Shown here: positions 52,011 through 60,496 of the stretch, piece after piece
Layout: each line of letters opens with the position of its first letter
Position numbering within the stretch: position 1 is the first letter of the stretch
Assembly (NCBI RefSeq): GCF_039595935.1
Contig: NZ_JBCNKR010000006.1
Span: 124,001-188,000, forward strand
DNA length: 64,000 bases
DNA from: Flavobacterium sp.
GTDB taxonomy: Bacteria > Bacteroidota > Bacteroidia > Flavobacteriales > Flavobacteriaceae
Reading direction: 5' to 3'
Position numbers and translations under genes: made by a program
Notes under the pieces: model-generated
The model's database searches: none
The model's input: the letters and a program-made list of their open reading frames with translations, nothing else
What the model was told of the DNA's origin: nothing

Positions 52011-53540
52011 ATGAAAAAGATAACCCTTTTATATATGACAAGCGCGCTTTTTTTAGGAAGCATGACAGCTTGTACCGATGGTTTTGAAGAAATCAATACG
52101 AACCCAAATGTGGTTGAAAAACCAACAGCAAATTACATTTTCAGCAAAGCACAGCTTGACGGACTAAACAATAATTATTTTTTCACTAATATTCTGGAAT
52201 GCGGCGGATTAGTGCAGCATTATGCAACATACAAAGAAGCTTCTGGCGTGGGAGATAAATATTTAAGCAACGAAGTTTATTTTTCTGCTTATTTCAATCA
52301 GGCTTATCCAACAGCTTTAAATGAAACTGAAATTGTAATAAATGAAGTAAAAAATAATCCGAACGAAAGCAATAAACTTCAAATTGCCCGAATCTGGAAA
52401 GCTTATTTGTACCATAAATTGACTGATTTGTATGGAGATATTCCGTATTCTGAAGCAGCAAAAGCAAACAGCACACAGATCTTTCTTCCCAAATATGACA
52501 CTCAGGAATTTATCTATAAAGATTTATTGAAAGAACTGGATGAAGCTGCCACCGCATTAGATCCGGCAAAACCAAGCTTCGGAAAATCTGATTTTATTTA
52601 TGACGGAGATGTTGCCAAATGGAAAAAGTTTGCTTATTCTTTGATGCTTCGTTTAGGATTAAGATTAACAAAAGTTGATGCTGCTTTGGCACAAACCTGG
52701 GTGACAAAAGCAATTGCCGGAGGCGTAATCTTAAATTCAGCAGATAATGCGATCATGAAATACACCGACGGACCAAATGATTTTAACCGAAATCCGGTTG
52801 GTTTTGATGCCAGAAGGCAAGATTTTACAGCAGGTTCTTATGGTACAAAAAATGTAGAAGGCGGAAAATTAGCCAAAACATTTATCGATTTATTACAATC
52901 AACTGCCGATCCAAGAATTAGTGTTTACGCAGGAGTTTGGCAGGGAACAACTCAAAATACAGCACTTGCCGTTCAAAAAGGTTTTCCTAACGGAACTAAA
53001 ACTGCTCCAACACCAGCAGAACAAGCGACTTATTCTGAGCCAAACCAAAGTACCGTTTTTAAATACGATGCTCCACTTGTATTAATCAGCAATGCTGAAA
53101 CTAATTTATATTTAGCCGAAGCCGCAGCAAGAGGCTGGTACGCTGCATCTGATAAAGATTTATATGAAAAAGGTGTTCAGGCTTCTTTCTTAAACATGGG
53201 AATTTATGGTTCTGCTTACGCAATTACAGATGCTACAGCCTACTTAACACTTAACCCATATAATGCAGCAGGAACTTTTGCTCAAAAAATGAATCAAATT
53301 CATACCCAGATTTACATTGCTTTATTTGTAGACGAACAGGAAGTTTATGCCAACTGGAGAAGAACAGGATATCCGGTTTTAGTTCCGGTAAATTTTCCCG
53401 GAAATGTTACAAACGGCACAATACCAAGACGTTTAAAATATCCAACCAGCGAATATTCAGTTAATTCAGCTAACTTAGCAGAAGCAGTTAAACGCCAGGG
53501 CGAAGACGCTTTTACAACAAGAATATGGTGGGATAAATAA
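52011..53540 (+). CDS. SusD/RagB-type nutrient-binding lipoprotein
   Basis: 509 residues. Lipobox SMTAC (Cys21), then TDGFEEINTNPN, the hallmark of the SusD-like_2 group (PF12771). The helical TPR part (about 90-190, with IARIWKAYLYHKLTDLYGDI) and the ligand-binding part follow. It sits on the SusC barrel as a lid at the cell surface. It starts 35 bases after the susC stop. The SusD-like_2 branch is often linked to smaller or non-glucan substrates; this is a weak hint. Confidence 0.95.
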   Translation: MKKITLLYMTSALFLGSMTACTDGFEEINTNPNVVEKPTANYIFSKAQLDGLNNNYFFTNILECGGLVQHYATYKEASGVGDKYLSNEVYFSAYFNQAYPTALNETEIVINEVKNNPNESNKLQIARIWKAYLYHKLTDLYGDIPYSEAAKANSTQIFLPKYDTQEFIYKDLLKELDEAATALDPAKPSFGKSDFIYDGDVAKWKKFAYSLMLRLGLRLTKVDAALAQTWVTKAIAGGVILNSADNAIMKYTDGPNDFNRNPVGFDARRQDFTAGSYGTKNVEGGKLAKTFIDLLQSTADPRISVYAGVWQGTTQNTALAVQKGFPNGTKTAPTPAEQATYSEPNQSTVFKYDAPLVLISNAETNLYLAEAAARGWYAASDKDLYEKGVQASFLNMGIYGSAYAITDATAYLTLNPYNAAGTFAQKMNQIHTQIYIALFVDEQEVYANWRRTGYPVLVPVNFPGNVTNGTIPRRLKYPTSEYSVNSANLAEAVKRQGEDAFTTRIWWDK

Positions 53541-53558
53541 TAGAATCGAGAACTGAAA

Positions 53559-53707
53559 TGTGCCATAGGCACTTAATATCGGTAGAAAATTAGTTTCAAA
53601 TTCGTTGGCGTGCCGTAGGTACGACACAAAACACAACTATTGCGTACCTACGGCACGCTGGATATTATGGTTATTATTTTCTACCGATATTAAATGCCTA
53701 GCGGCAC
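53559..53707. repeat. Double nested palindrome in the susD-gntP gap
   Basis: The outer arms of about 30 bases (GTGCCATAGGCAC plus AATATCGGTAGAAAAT, and their complement at 53677-53707) enclose a perfect 16-base inverted repeat, GCGTGCCGTAGGTACG / CGTACCTACGGCACGC (53608-53623, 53643-53658). It shares the ATATCGGTAGAAAA box with 22530-22698. As RNA it would form a large structure between susD and the permease gene. Confidence 0.8.
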
Positions 53708-53735
53708 AAATTAAGATAAAAAACACAAAAGATAA

Positions 53736-55055
53736 ATGAGCATTTTAATTCTTACGGCATGCATTGCGTTTTTAATCATTCAGATAGCCTGGCTTAAAAT
53801 AAATCCGTTTATTGCCTTTATCATAACAGCTTTATTAGCGGGTCTTTTTTTAGGACTGCCAATAAGCACTTTGTCACAAACCGTTCAAAAAGGTTTGGGC
53901 GAAATGTTAGGATCTATCACGCTGATTATTGTTTTTGGAACCTGTATTGGCAAACTTACCGTTTCGTCAGGAGCCGCCAATGTTATTGCCAAAACTGTTA
54001 TGGGATGGACGGGCGAAAAATACGTACGTTTAGGATTAATGATTACCGGATTTATTGTTGGGATACCTCTATTTTATAGTGTTGGATTTGTTTTGTTAGT
54101 ACCTCTGATCTTTTCAGTAGCCCATCAGTTCAAACTGTCAAAAGTATATCTTGGAATTCCAATGCTGGCGTCGCTTTCAGCAGCACACGGTTTTTTGCCC
54201 CCACATCCGTCTCCTATGGCTTTAAGTAGTATTTTAAATGCAGATATTGGACTTGTTTTAGTATACGGAATTATAATTGCCATTCCTACCATTTTTATTG
54301 CCGGTTTGTTATTTTCTAATTTGCTTAAAAACATCAAAACCGAATCTGATAATGAAATTTTAAATGTCGAAGAAGTTGTAAACGAAGGTAAACTTCCGAG
54401 TTTTTCACTTAGCATATTTTCGGCTTTATTTCCGGTTTTTGGTTTAACCATAACTTCAATATTGCCTTTAATTTCAACTAATGAAACATTAATTGAAATT
54501 TGCAAAACAGTAGGAGATCCAAGCATGATTATGCTTATTTCTTTATTATTCTGCACCTACACTTTAGGAATCAGAATGAACCGAAGTATAACTTCCATAA
54601 TGGATGACTATGCTCTTGCCATAAAAGACGTTGCTCTGATTGTTTTAATTGTGGGCGGTGCCGGAAGTTTAAAAGAAGTAATGATTGTAAGTGGTGTAAA
54701 CGAAACCATCGTTGCTGCGCTAACCCAAATAAACATTCATCCGTATTTATTGGCCTGGATGATGGCAGCGATTATTCGTGTTTGTGTGGGTTCTGCAACC
54801 GCAGCCGGATTAATGACAGCCAGCGTTTTATTACCTTTATTACAAACTACCGGACTCGATGCCAATCTTTTAGTTCTTTCTGTTGGAGCAGGAAGCTTAA
54901 TGTGCTCACATGTAAACGATCCAGGTTTTTGGATGTTCAAAGAATATTTTAATATCAGCCTGAAAGATACCTTCAAATCATGGACTGTCATGGAATCTTT
55001 AGTATCTGTTCTAGGAATTGTTTTCGTTTTTATTTTAAACTCTATAATACATTAA
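53736..55055 (+). CDS. GntP-family (gluconate-type) permease
   Basis: 439 residues with about 12-14 membrane helices. The GntP family moves gluconate and related aldonic acids with protons. Matching segments are LSAAHGFLPPHPSPMALSSI, a Pro/His-rich re-entrant loop, and IRVCVGSATAAGLMTASVLL and GAGSLMCSHVNDPGFWMFKE near the C-terminus. Its place in an operon with KDG kinase and KDPG aldolase fits an aldonic acid substrate. It starts 4 bases before ridA-like and is cotranscribed. Confidence 0.93.
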   Translation: MSILILTACIAFLIIQIAWLKINPFIAFIITALLAGLFLGLPISTLSQTVQKGLGEMLGSITLIIVFGTCIGKLTVSSGAANVIAKTVMGWTGEKYVRLGLMITGFIVGIPLFYSVGFVLLVPLIFSVAHQFKLSKVYLGIPMLASLSAAHGFLPPHPSPMALSSILNADIGLVLVYGIIIAIPTIFIAGLLFSNLLKNIKTESDNEILNVEEVVNEGKLPSFSLSIFSALFPVFGLTITSILPLISTNETLIEICKTVGDPSMIMLISLLFCTYTLGIRMNRSITSIMDDYALAIKDVALIVLIVGGAGSLKEVMIVSGVNETIVAALTQINIHPYLLAWMMAAIIRVCVGSATAAGLMTASVLLPLLQTTGLDANLLVLSVGAGSLMCSHVNDPGFWMFKEYFNISLKDTFKSWTVMESLVSVLGIVFVFILNSIIH

Positions 55056-55059
55056 TATC

Positions 55060-55527
55060 ATGAATTTATTACCTCAAGAAAAATTTGAAACTCTTGGTTT
55101 GTCTTTACCTCCGGCACCTCAGCCTCTTGGTATTTATAAACCTTATTTAGTTGATGGTAAATATTTATACCTTTCTGGTCACGGTCCTGTACGAGACGAC
55201 AAATCCTTAATCATTGGCCGAATTGGCGATGACCTAGATATCGAGGAAGGAAAACTGGCTGCGAGACAAGTGGGCTTAACGATGCTTTCGACAATTGTTA
55301 CCAATTTTGGAAGTCTGGACAAAGTAAAAAGAGTTATTAAAGTTCTTGGAATGGTGAATTGCAACGGCGATTTCCTCAGACATCCGTATGTAATAAACGG
55401 CTGCAGTGAATTATTTGCTGAAGTTTGGGGACAGGAAAACGGAATTGGCGTAAGAAGCGCAGTAGGAATGGGTTCTTTACCGGACAATATTCCTGTCGAA
55501 GTTGAAGCTGTTTTCGAATTATTCTAA
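55060..55527 (+). CDS. RidA-family (YjgF) enamine/imine deaminase
   Basis: 155 residues, somewhat longer than the 128 of E. coli RidA owing to an N-terminal extension. The conserved region near the C-terminus, VRSAVGMGSLPDNIPVEVEA, keeps the Arg that binds the substrate carboxylate. RidA proteins hydrolyse the 2-aminoacrylate-type enamines released by PLP dehydratases. The presence of a D-serine-dehydratase-like enzyme in the same operon makes that role likely here. It acts in the cytoplasm. Confidence 0.92.
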   Translation: MNLLPQEKFETLGLSLPPAPQPLGIYKPYLVDGKYLYLSGHGPVRDDKSLIIGRIGDDLDIEEGKLAARQVGLTMLSTIVTNFGSLDKVKRVIKVLGMVNCNGDFLRHPYVINGCSELFAEVWGQENGIGVRSAVGMGSLPDNIPVEVEAVFELF

Positions 55528-55536
55528 AAAAATAGG

Positions 55537-55603
55537 CCACAGACGATAAAGATTAAAGAGCAATCTGAATTGGTTAAGAAATACTTTGATTCTAAGTCTG
55601 TGG
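55537..55603. repeat. Inverted repeat after the RidA gene
   Basis: CCACAGAC (55537-55544) is repeated as GTCTGTGG (55596-55603) around an AT-rich loop. It lies directly before the next palindrome and belongs to the same family as 312-390. Confidence 0.5.
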
Positions 55604-55618
55604 TTAAAAAAGTTATTT

Positions 55619-55688
55619 GCCACGAATTCACGAATTATTACAAAGCATTATGCTTAAATTATTTCGTACTGATTCGTGAATTCGTGGC
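55619..55688. repeat. Inverted repeat before the KDG kinase gene
   Basis: GCCACGAATTCACGAAT (55619-55635) pairs perfectly with ATTCGTGAATTCGTGGC (55672-55688). A smaller AAGCATTATGCTT palindrome sits in the loop. With the preceding element it fills the 176-base gap inside the operon, where it could weaken downstream expression. Confidence 0.7.
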
Positions 55689-55703
55689 TAAAAAAAATTA
55701 AAC

Positions 55704-56735
55704 ATGAATACAAATATCCCACAAACAAGAATCGCAGCATTTGGAGAATTATTACTTCGGATGAATGTTGCCAATGGAAACCGGTTTACACAGGCAGATG
55801 AAATAAAAATTCATGTGGGCGGTGCCGAAGCCAATGTTTGTGTTTTACTTTCACAACTCGGAATCCAAACCGATTATATCACCCGATTGCCCGAAAACGA
55901 TTTGGCGCAGCTGGCTTTAAATGAACTTCAGAAATACAAAGTAAATACTTCAAAATGTGTTTATGGAGGAGAACGTCTGGGCTTATATTTTGTTGAATCA
56001 GGAAATCAAATCAGACAATCGCAGGTTATTTACGACCGAAGCAATTCTTCTTTTGCAACTATTCAAAAAGATCAAATTAACTGGGATGAAGCTTTAAAAG
56101 ATGTTACACACTTTCACTGGTCAGGAATAAGCCCAGGTGTTTCTCATGAAGCTGGATTAGCTTGTAAAGAAGCCATTCTAACTGCACATAAAAAAGGTTT
56201 ACCAATTTCTTCTGATTTTAATTATCGTTCCAAATTATGGCAGTACGGAAAACATCCGTCTCAAATTATGCCCGATTTATTGCAATACAGCACAATTACG
56301 GTTGCCGATTTAGACGCCATTGAAATTTACTTCGGAATTAAAACCGACAGCAAAGAATCTGATGAAAATCGTTTCCAAAAAACATTCGAATTATTAAAAC
56401 AAAAAATGCCTTTTTTAAAAACACTTGCTATGAGTTTTAGAAAATCAGACGGTCCGGCGCATTTATACAAAGGTTTATTGATTCACGAAGGAAATTTTTA
56501 CCAAACGCCAGAACACAAAATACATGTTGTAACAGACCAAATTGGTTCCGGAGATGCCTTCAACGCCGGATTATTATACGGATTATCCAACAAATTATCC
56601 GGTCAGGAATGTATCGAATGGGCAACAGCCTGCGGCGTTATCAAACAAAGTATACATGGAGATTTTGCTATAAGCAGTCTCGACGAAATAAGCCATTTTA
56701 TAAAAAACGGCTCAAGTAATAGAATTAATAGATAA
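55704..56735 (+). CDS. 2-keto-3-deoxygluconate (KDG) kinase, PfkB family
   Basis: 343 residues of the ribokinase fold. It begins IAAFGELLLRMNVANGNRFT, with GAEANVCVLLSQLG as the sugar-binding part. The ATP and catalytic motif is DQIGSGDAFNAGLLYG, whose Asp is the base. Its place directly before a KDPG aldolase marks KDG as the substrate, giving KDPG. The usual symbol would be kdgK. It acts in the cytoplasm. It has its own 5' gap with two palindromes. Confidence 0.93.
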   Translation: MNTNIPQTRIAAFGELLLRMNVANGNRFTQADEIKIHVGGAEANVCVLLSQLGIQTDYITRLPENDLAQLALNELQKYKVNTSKCVYGGERLGLYFVESGNQIRQSQVIYDRSNSSFATIQKDQINWDEALKDVTHFHWSGISPGVSHEAGLACKEAILTAHKKGLPISSDFNYRSKLWQYGKHPSQIMPDLLQYSTITVADLDAIEIYFGIKTDSKESDENRFQKTFELLKQKMPFLKTLAMSFRKSDGPAHLYKGLLIHEGNFYQTPEHKIHVVTDQIGSGDAFNAGLLYGLSNKLSGQECIEWATACGVIKQSIHGDFAISSLDEISHFIKNGSSNRINR

Positions 56736-56741
56736 AAGAAT

Positions 56742-57389
56742 ATGTACAGCATTTTAAAAACGCAGGGCGTACTTCCGTTAGTAACCCAAATCAATATCCA
56801 AACAGCCCAAATCGTATTACAATCCGCGGCTGATGCTGGCATAAAAATTATCGAGTTTGCAGCTCGCGCAGAAGATTCAAAAGAGGTTTTTACGCAAATG
56901 ATAAGCTTTCGAAAAGAAAATAATTTAGATGTAAAAATTGCTGTTGGTTCCATTTTAAGTTTGGCCGAAGCCGAAACCTACCATCAGTTAGGAGCAGATT
57001 GTATCGTTTGTCCGCATACTGATCCCGAAATTGGAGCTTACTGCCTTAAAAATAATATTTACTGGATTCCCGGGGCTGCTACGTTAAACGAAATATTACA
57101 CGCCAATAAATTAGGTGCCGAAGTTGTAAAACTTTTTCCGGCTGATAAAATCGGTGGTCCCGGATATGTAAAAGCAATCAGAGCGCCTTTTCCAGGTTTA
57201 AAAATAATGCCAACCGGAGGCGTAACGCTCGAAGAAAGCAATTTAAAATCCTGGTTTAAATCTGGAGTTGTATGCGTGGGAATTGGTTCTAATTTATTTT
57301 CGAAAGAAATGCTTTTGAATTTAAATTATGAGCAGGCATTGCAGGCTTTTCAAAATTTAATTGAAGTGGTAGAAAAATCAAGAAACTAA
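56742..57389 (+). CDS. eda: KDPG aldolase (2-dehydro-3-deoxy-6-phosphogluconate aldolase)
   Basis: 215 residues, TIM-barrel class I aldolase. The Schiff-base Lys130 is in VVKLFPADKIGG, and Glu38 in IKIIEFAARAED is the proton shuttle. PTGGVTLEESNLKSW near the C-terminus holds the phosphate. It splits KDPG into pyruvate and glyceraldehyde-3-phosphate, and some members also cleave KDG or hydroxyoxoglutarate. It starts six bases after the kinase gene. Confidence 0.94.
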   Translation: MYSILKTQGVLPLVTQINIQTAQIVLQSAADAGIKIIEFAARAEDSKEVFTQMISFRKENNLDVKIAVGSILSLAEAETYHQLGADCIVCPHTDPEIGAYCLKNNIYWIPGAATLNEILHANKLGAEVVKLFPADKIGGPGYVKAIRAPFPGLKIMPTGGVTLEESNLKSWFKSGVVCVGIGSNLFSKEMLLNLNYEQALQAFQNLIEVVEKSRN

Positions 57390-57392
57390 GTT

Positions 57393-58508
57393 ATGGAAGA
57401 AAATTGGTGGAAAATTAAATCTGATATCTTAATTGATACGCCTTTTTTAGCCGTTTACGAAGATCGTGTCCGGTTTAATCTGGAGCGTCTTATTCGTTCT
57501 GTAAATGGCGATACTCAAAAATTAAGACCTCATATTAAAACACATAAAATTGGCGAAGTTCTGGAATTGTTCAAAATCTATAACATCAAAAAGATAAAAT
57601 GCGCCACAATTGCCGAAGCTGAATTGGCAGCAATTCACGAAATTCCGGATATTCTTCTCGCCTATCAGCCAATTGGCATTAAAAAAGAAAGATGGATTTC
57701 GCTGATTCAAAAATATCAGGATATTTACTTTTCGACCATTGTTGACAATCTGGATTCGGCGAAAGCCTTAAATGAAATTGCTAAAGAAAACAATTTAAAA
57801 TTGAATATTTATCTGGATTTAAATACCGGAATGAACAGAACCGGATTTTCGATTTCAGAAGATTGGACGACTTTAATTGATAAAATTATGAAGTTAAAAA
57901 ATCTTCATTTTGAAGGAATCCATATTTACGACGGGCATTTAAAAGGAACTGTTGAAGAACGAACAAAAATTGCTTCAAACTCATTTTCTGAAATAAAAAA
58001 ACAAACAGAATTAATTGAACAAAAATTAGGTTACGAATTAAAAATTGTTGCCGGAGGTTCAAATACTTTTCCGTTTTATGCCACGCAGGAAAATGTAGAA
58101 TGCAGTCCGGGAACATTTGTTTTTTGGGATTCTAATTATCAGATTCATTTACCGGAACAAAATTTTAAACCTGCTTTAGTTATCGTTGGAACTATAATTT
58201 CAAAACCAACAAATGAAACACTTTGTATTGATATTGGCTACAAAGCTGTTTCATCTGAAAATCCAATTGATAAAAGATTAGTGATTTTAAATGATGAAAA
58301 TCTAATTCCGACAGGACATTCTGAAGAACATTTGATTTTAGAAAATCGAGGGAAAAACGAGTATAAAATTGGCGATCTTGTTTATGCGCTTCCTTATCAC
58401 GTCTGCCCTACCTGTGCACTTTATGACTCTGTTCAGGTGGTAAACAAAGGACATCAAATTTGTGATGAATGGAAAGTTGCTGCCCGAAGCAGAGAAATTA
58501 CTATATAA
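57393..58508 (+). CDS. Fold-III PLP enzyme (D-serine dehydratase/D-threonine aldolase-like)
   Basis: 371 residues. The PLP Lys49 is in LRPHIKTHK near the N-terminus. The barrel has IYLDLNTGMNRTGF and EGIHIYDGHLKGT. The C-terminal metal site is YHVCPTC, His-x-Cys as in D-serine dehydratases, where D-threonine aldolases have His-x-Asp. So a beta-elimination of the amino group from a D-2-amino-3-hydroxy acid is expected. With KDG kinase and aldolase alongside, D-glucosaminate (giving KDG) is a strong candidate substrate. The reaction is inferred. Confidence 0.85.
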   Translation: MEENWWKIKSDILIDTPFLAVYEDRVRFNLERLIRSVNGDTQKLRPHIKTHKIGEVLELFKIYNIKKIKCATIAEAELAAIHEIPDILLAYQPIGIKKERWISLIQKYQDIYFSTIVDNLDSAKALNEIAKENNLKLNIYLDLNTGMNRTGFSISEDWTTLIDKIMKLKNLHFEGIHIYDGHLKGTVEERTKIASNSFSEIKKQTELIEQKLGYELKIVAGGSNTFPFYATQENVECSPGTFVFWDSNYQIHLPEQNFKPALVIVGTIISKPTNETLCIDIGYKAVSSENPIDKRLVILNDENLIPTGHSEEHLILENRGKNEYKIGDLVYALPYHVCPTCALYDSVQVVNKGHQICDEWKVAARSREITI

Positions 58509-58526
58509 AAATTTAAGTCAAAAAAT

Positions 58527-59597
58527 ATGTTTATAATAGACGCCCATTTAGACCTGAGCATGAATGCGATGGAATGGAATCGTGATTTAAGAAATGATGT
58601 TCCCACGCTGCGCAGTTTAGAAAAAGGAATGACCGATAAACCCGATCGCGAACGTGCGACGGTTTCATTTCCTGATTTGAGAAAGGGAAATATCGGAATT
58701 GTTGTGGCAACTCAAATTGCAAGATTTGTAAAACCGGGCAGCATTATTCCGGGTTGGAATTCTCCTGAACAAGCCTGGGCACAAACACAAGGTCAGCTGG
58801 CGTGGTACAAAGCCATGGAAGAAGCCGGAGAAATAACGCAGATTACAGATAAAAAATCGCTTTTAAAACAAATTGATTTATGGAACGATGGAACGCCAAA
58901 CGATAAAAAGCCGATTGGCTATATTTTAAGTTTAGAAGGCGCTGATTCTATAATTGATATTTCATATTTAGAAAAAGCATACAATTACGGATTACGAGCG
59001 ATTGGCCCTGCTCATTACGGCCCCGGACGTTACGCAAATGGAACAGACGCAACGGGAAAAATGAATCAAAACGGAATTGATTTATTAAAAGAAATGGAAC
59101 GTTTGAATATCATTTTGGACGCAACGCATTTATGCGATGATGCTTTTTGGCAGGCTTTAGATCATTATAACGGACCAGTTTGGGCAAGTCATAACAATTG
59201 CAGAAGTCTCGTTGATCATAATCGTCAATACAGCGATGAAATGATTAAAGCTTTAATTTCGAGAGGAGCTGTAATCGGAGGCGCTTTAGATGCGTGGATG
59301 TTAGTTCCGAATTGGCAGAGAGGTATTTCAATGCCTTTAGAAATGAATTGTGATTTAGAAACGGTTTTTAAACACATGGATCACATTTGTCAATTGGCCG
59401 GAAACGCGAATCACATTGGCGTAGGTTCAGATTTAGACGGTGCTTTTGGTACAGAACAATCTCCTTATGATTTAAATACCATAGCCGATTTACAAAAATT
59501 GGTTCTGATTTTTAAAAACCACGGCTATTCTGATGAAGATTTAGATAAAATCTTTCACCAAAACTGGATCAACTTTTTAATAAAGAATTGGGATTAA
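58527..59597 (+). CDS. M19-family (membrane dipeptidase-like) metal-dependent hydrolase
   Basis: 356 residues of the amidohydrolase barrel. The first metal pair is HLD in IDAHLDLSMNAMEW, the bridging Glu is in ILSLEGADSI, and further His ligands lie in LDATHLCDDAFW and VWASHNNCRSLVDHNR, with Asp in GVGSDLDGAFG. M19 enzymes cleave dipeptides with a C-terminal D-residue and some act on N-acyl-D-amino acids. It has no signal peptide, so it acts in the cytoplasm. In this operon it could deacetylate an N-acetyl-D-amino-aldonic acid. Confidence 0.88.
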   Translation: MFIIDAHLDLSMNAMEWNRDLRNDVPTLRSLEKGMTDKPDRERATVSFPDLRKGNIGIVVATQIARFVKPGSIIPGWNSPEQAWAQTQGQLAWYKAMEEAGEITQITDKKSLLKQIDLWNDGTPNDKKPIGYILSLEGADSIIDISYLEKAYNYGLRAIGPAHYGPGRYANGTDATGKMNQNGIDLLKEMERLNIILDATHLCDDAFWQALDHYNGPVWASHNNCRSLVDHNRQYSDEMIKALISRGAVIGGALDAWMLVPNWQRGISMPLEMNCDLETVFKHMDHICQLAGNANHIGVGSDLDGAFGTEQSPYDLNTIADLQKLVLIFKNHGYSDEDLDKIFHQNWINFLIKNWD

Positions 59598-60370
59598 ATA
59601 AAAACTAAACTTGGAACTGCTTTCTTATATGCTTGTAATTTTTCGTCGCTCGGATCAACTTCCGTTACAACGTAATCAACCTCAGATAAGTTGGCAATTT
59701 TCATTTTTAAAACCGTATCCAGTTTTTCAGAAATCGTAAGAATCGCTGTTTTTTCTGAAGCCTGAATCATTGCTTTTTTAACCTGAACTGTTTCCCAGTC
59801 AGAATCTGAGAAACCGCCTTCGATATCAAGAGCATTGGTTCCTAATATTAATAAATCAACTTTAATATTAGCCAGCTGATTATAAACATCGCCGCTCACA
59901 CACATTTGGCTGTACGAAGAAATGCTGCCGCCAATCATGATAATTTTTACATTGGGTTTATCTAAAAGTTCAACTGCAGATAAAACAGTAACCGTAAAAA
60001 TAGTCAGATTTAAATCATTAGGAATTAAACGAATGAATTCGCGAATTGTCGTTCCGCCGCCGATTAGTAAAACCATTCCATCACGTAGAAGTCCTAACGT
60101 TTTTTGTGCAATAATTTGTTTGGATTCACCCGCATAAGTTTGATTAGATGAAGTATGGTGATACGCTTTTGTCATCGCACCGCCTTTTACTTTAATCAAC
60201 AAAGATTCTGACTCAAGCTCGTTAATATCACGTCTTACAGTATCTTCTGAAACAAATAATTTAGCCGAAAGGGTTTCAAAACTTACACGGGTATGCAAGT
60301 TAATCTCTTTTAAAATAAGATTTTTACGTTCTTCCTTAGTGTAATTAACCACTTCGTTTTCATTATTCAT
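59594..60370 (-). CDS. DeoR/GlpR-family transcriptional regulator
   Basis: 258 residues. The N-terminal winged HTH has VSFETLSAKLFVSEDTVRRD. The C-terminal DeoRC sensor domain has LIGGGTTIREFIRLIP and YSQMCVSGDVYNQLANIKVD, which in this family binds a phosphorylated sugar. It converges with the M19 gene (sharing TTAA) and diverges from the GH20 gene. It is the best candidate to read the TTGCA-N7-TGCAA sites upstream of susC and the GH20 gene, and KDPG or a related compound could be the effector. Confidence 0.93.
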   Translation of the reverse strand: MNNENEVVNYTKEERKNLILKEINLHTRVSFETLSAKLFVSEDTVRRDINELESESLLIKVKGGAMTKAYHHTSSNQTYAGESKQIIAQKTLGLLRDGMVLLIGGGTTIREFIRLIPNDLNLTIFTVTVLSAVELLDKPNVKIIMIGGSISSYSQMCVSGDVYNQLANIKVDLLILGTNALDIEGGFSDSDWETVQVKKAMIQASEKTAILTISEKLDTVLKMKIANLSEVDYVVTEVDPSDEKLQAYKKAVPSLVFI

Positions 60371-60392
60371 GCGAATTCATTTTTATTATGGA

Positions 60393-60400
60393 CAAATGTA
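60393..60400 (-). promoter_or_regulatory. -7 promoter box (TACATTTG, minus strand) for the DeoR gene
   Basis: CAAATGTA on the plus strand, 22 bases before the regulator's ATG. A TGCAA..TTGCG pair close by (60410-60424) is a weak possible site for autoregulation. Confidence 0.55.
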
Positions 60401-60496
60401 AACAATAAATGCAATATTCTTGCGAAACAAATTATAACACAACGTAATTAAAAAGTTAATTACACTATTTTAAAGACATTTAAACCAAAATACCTT

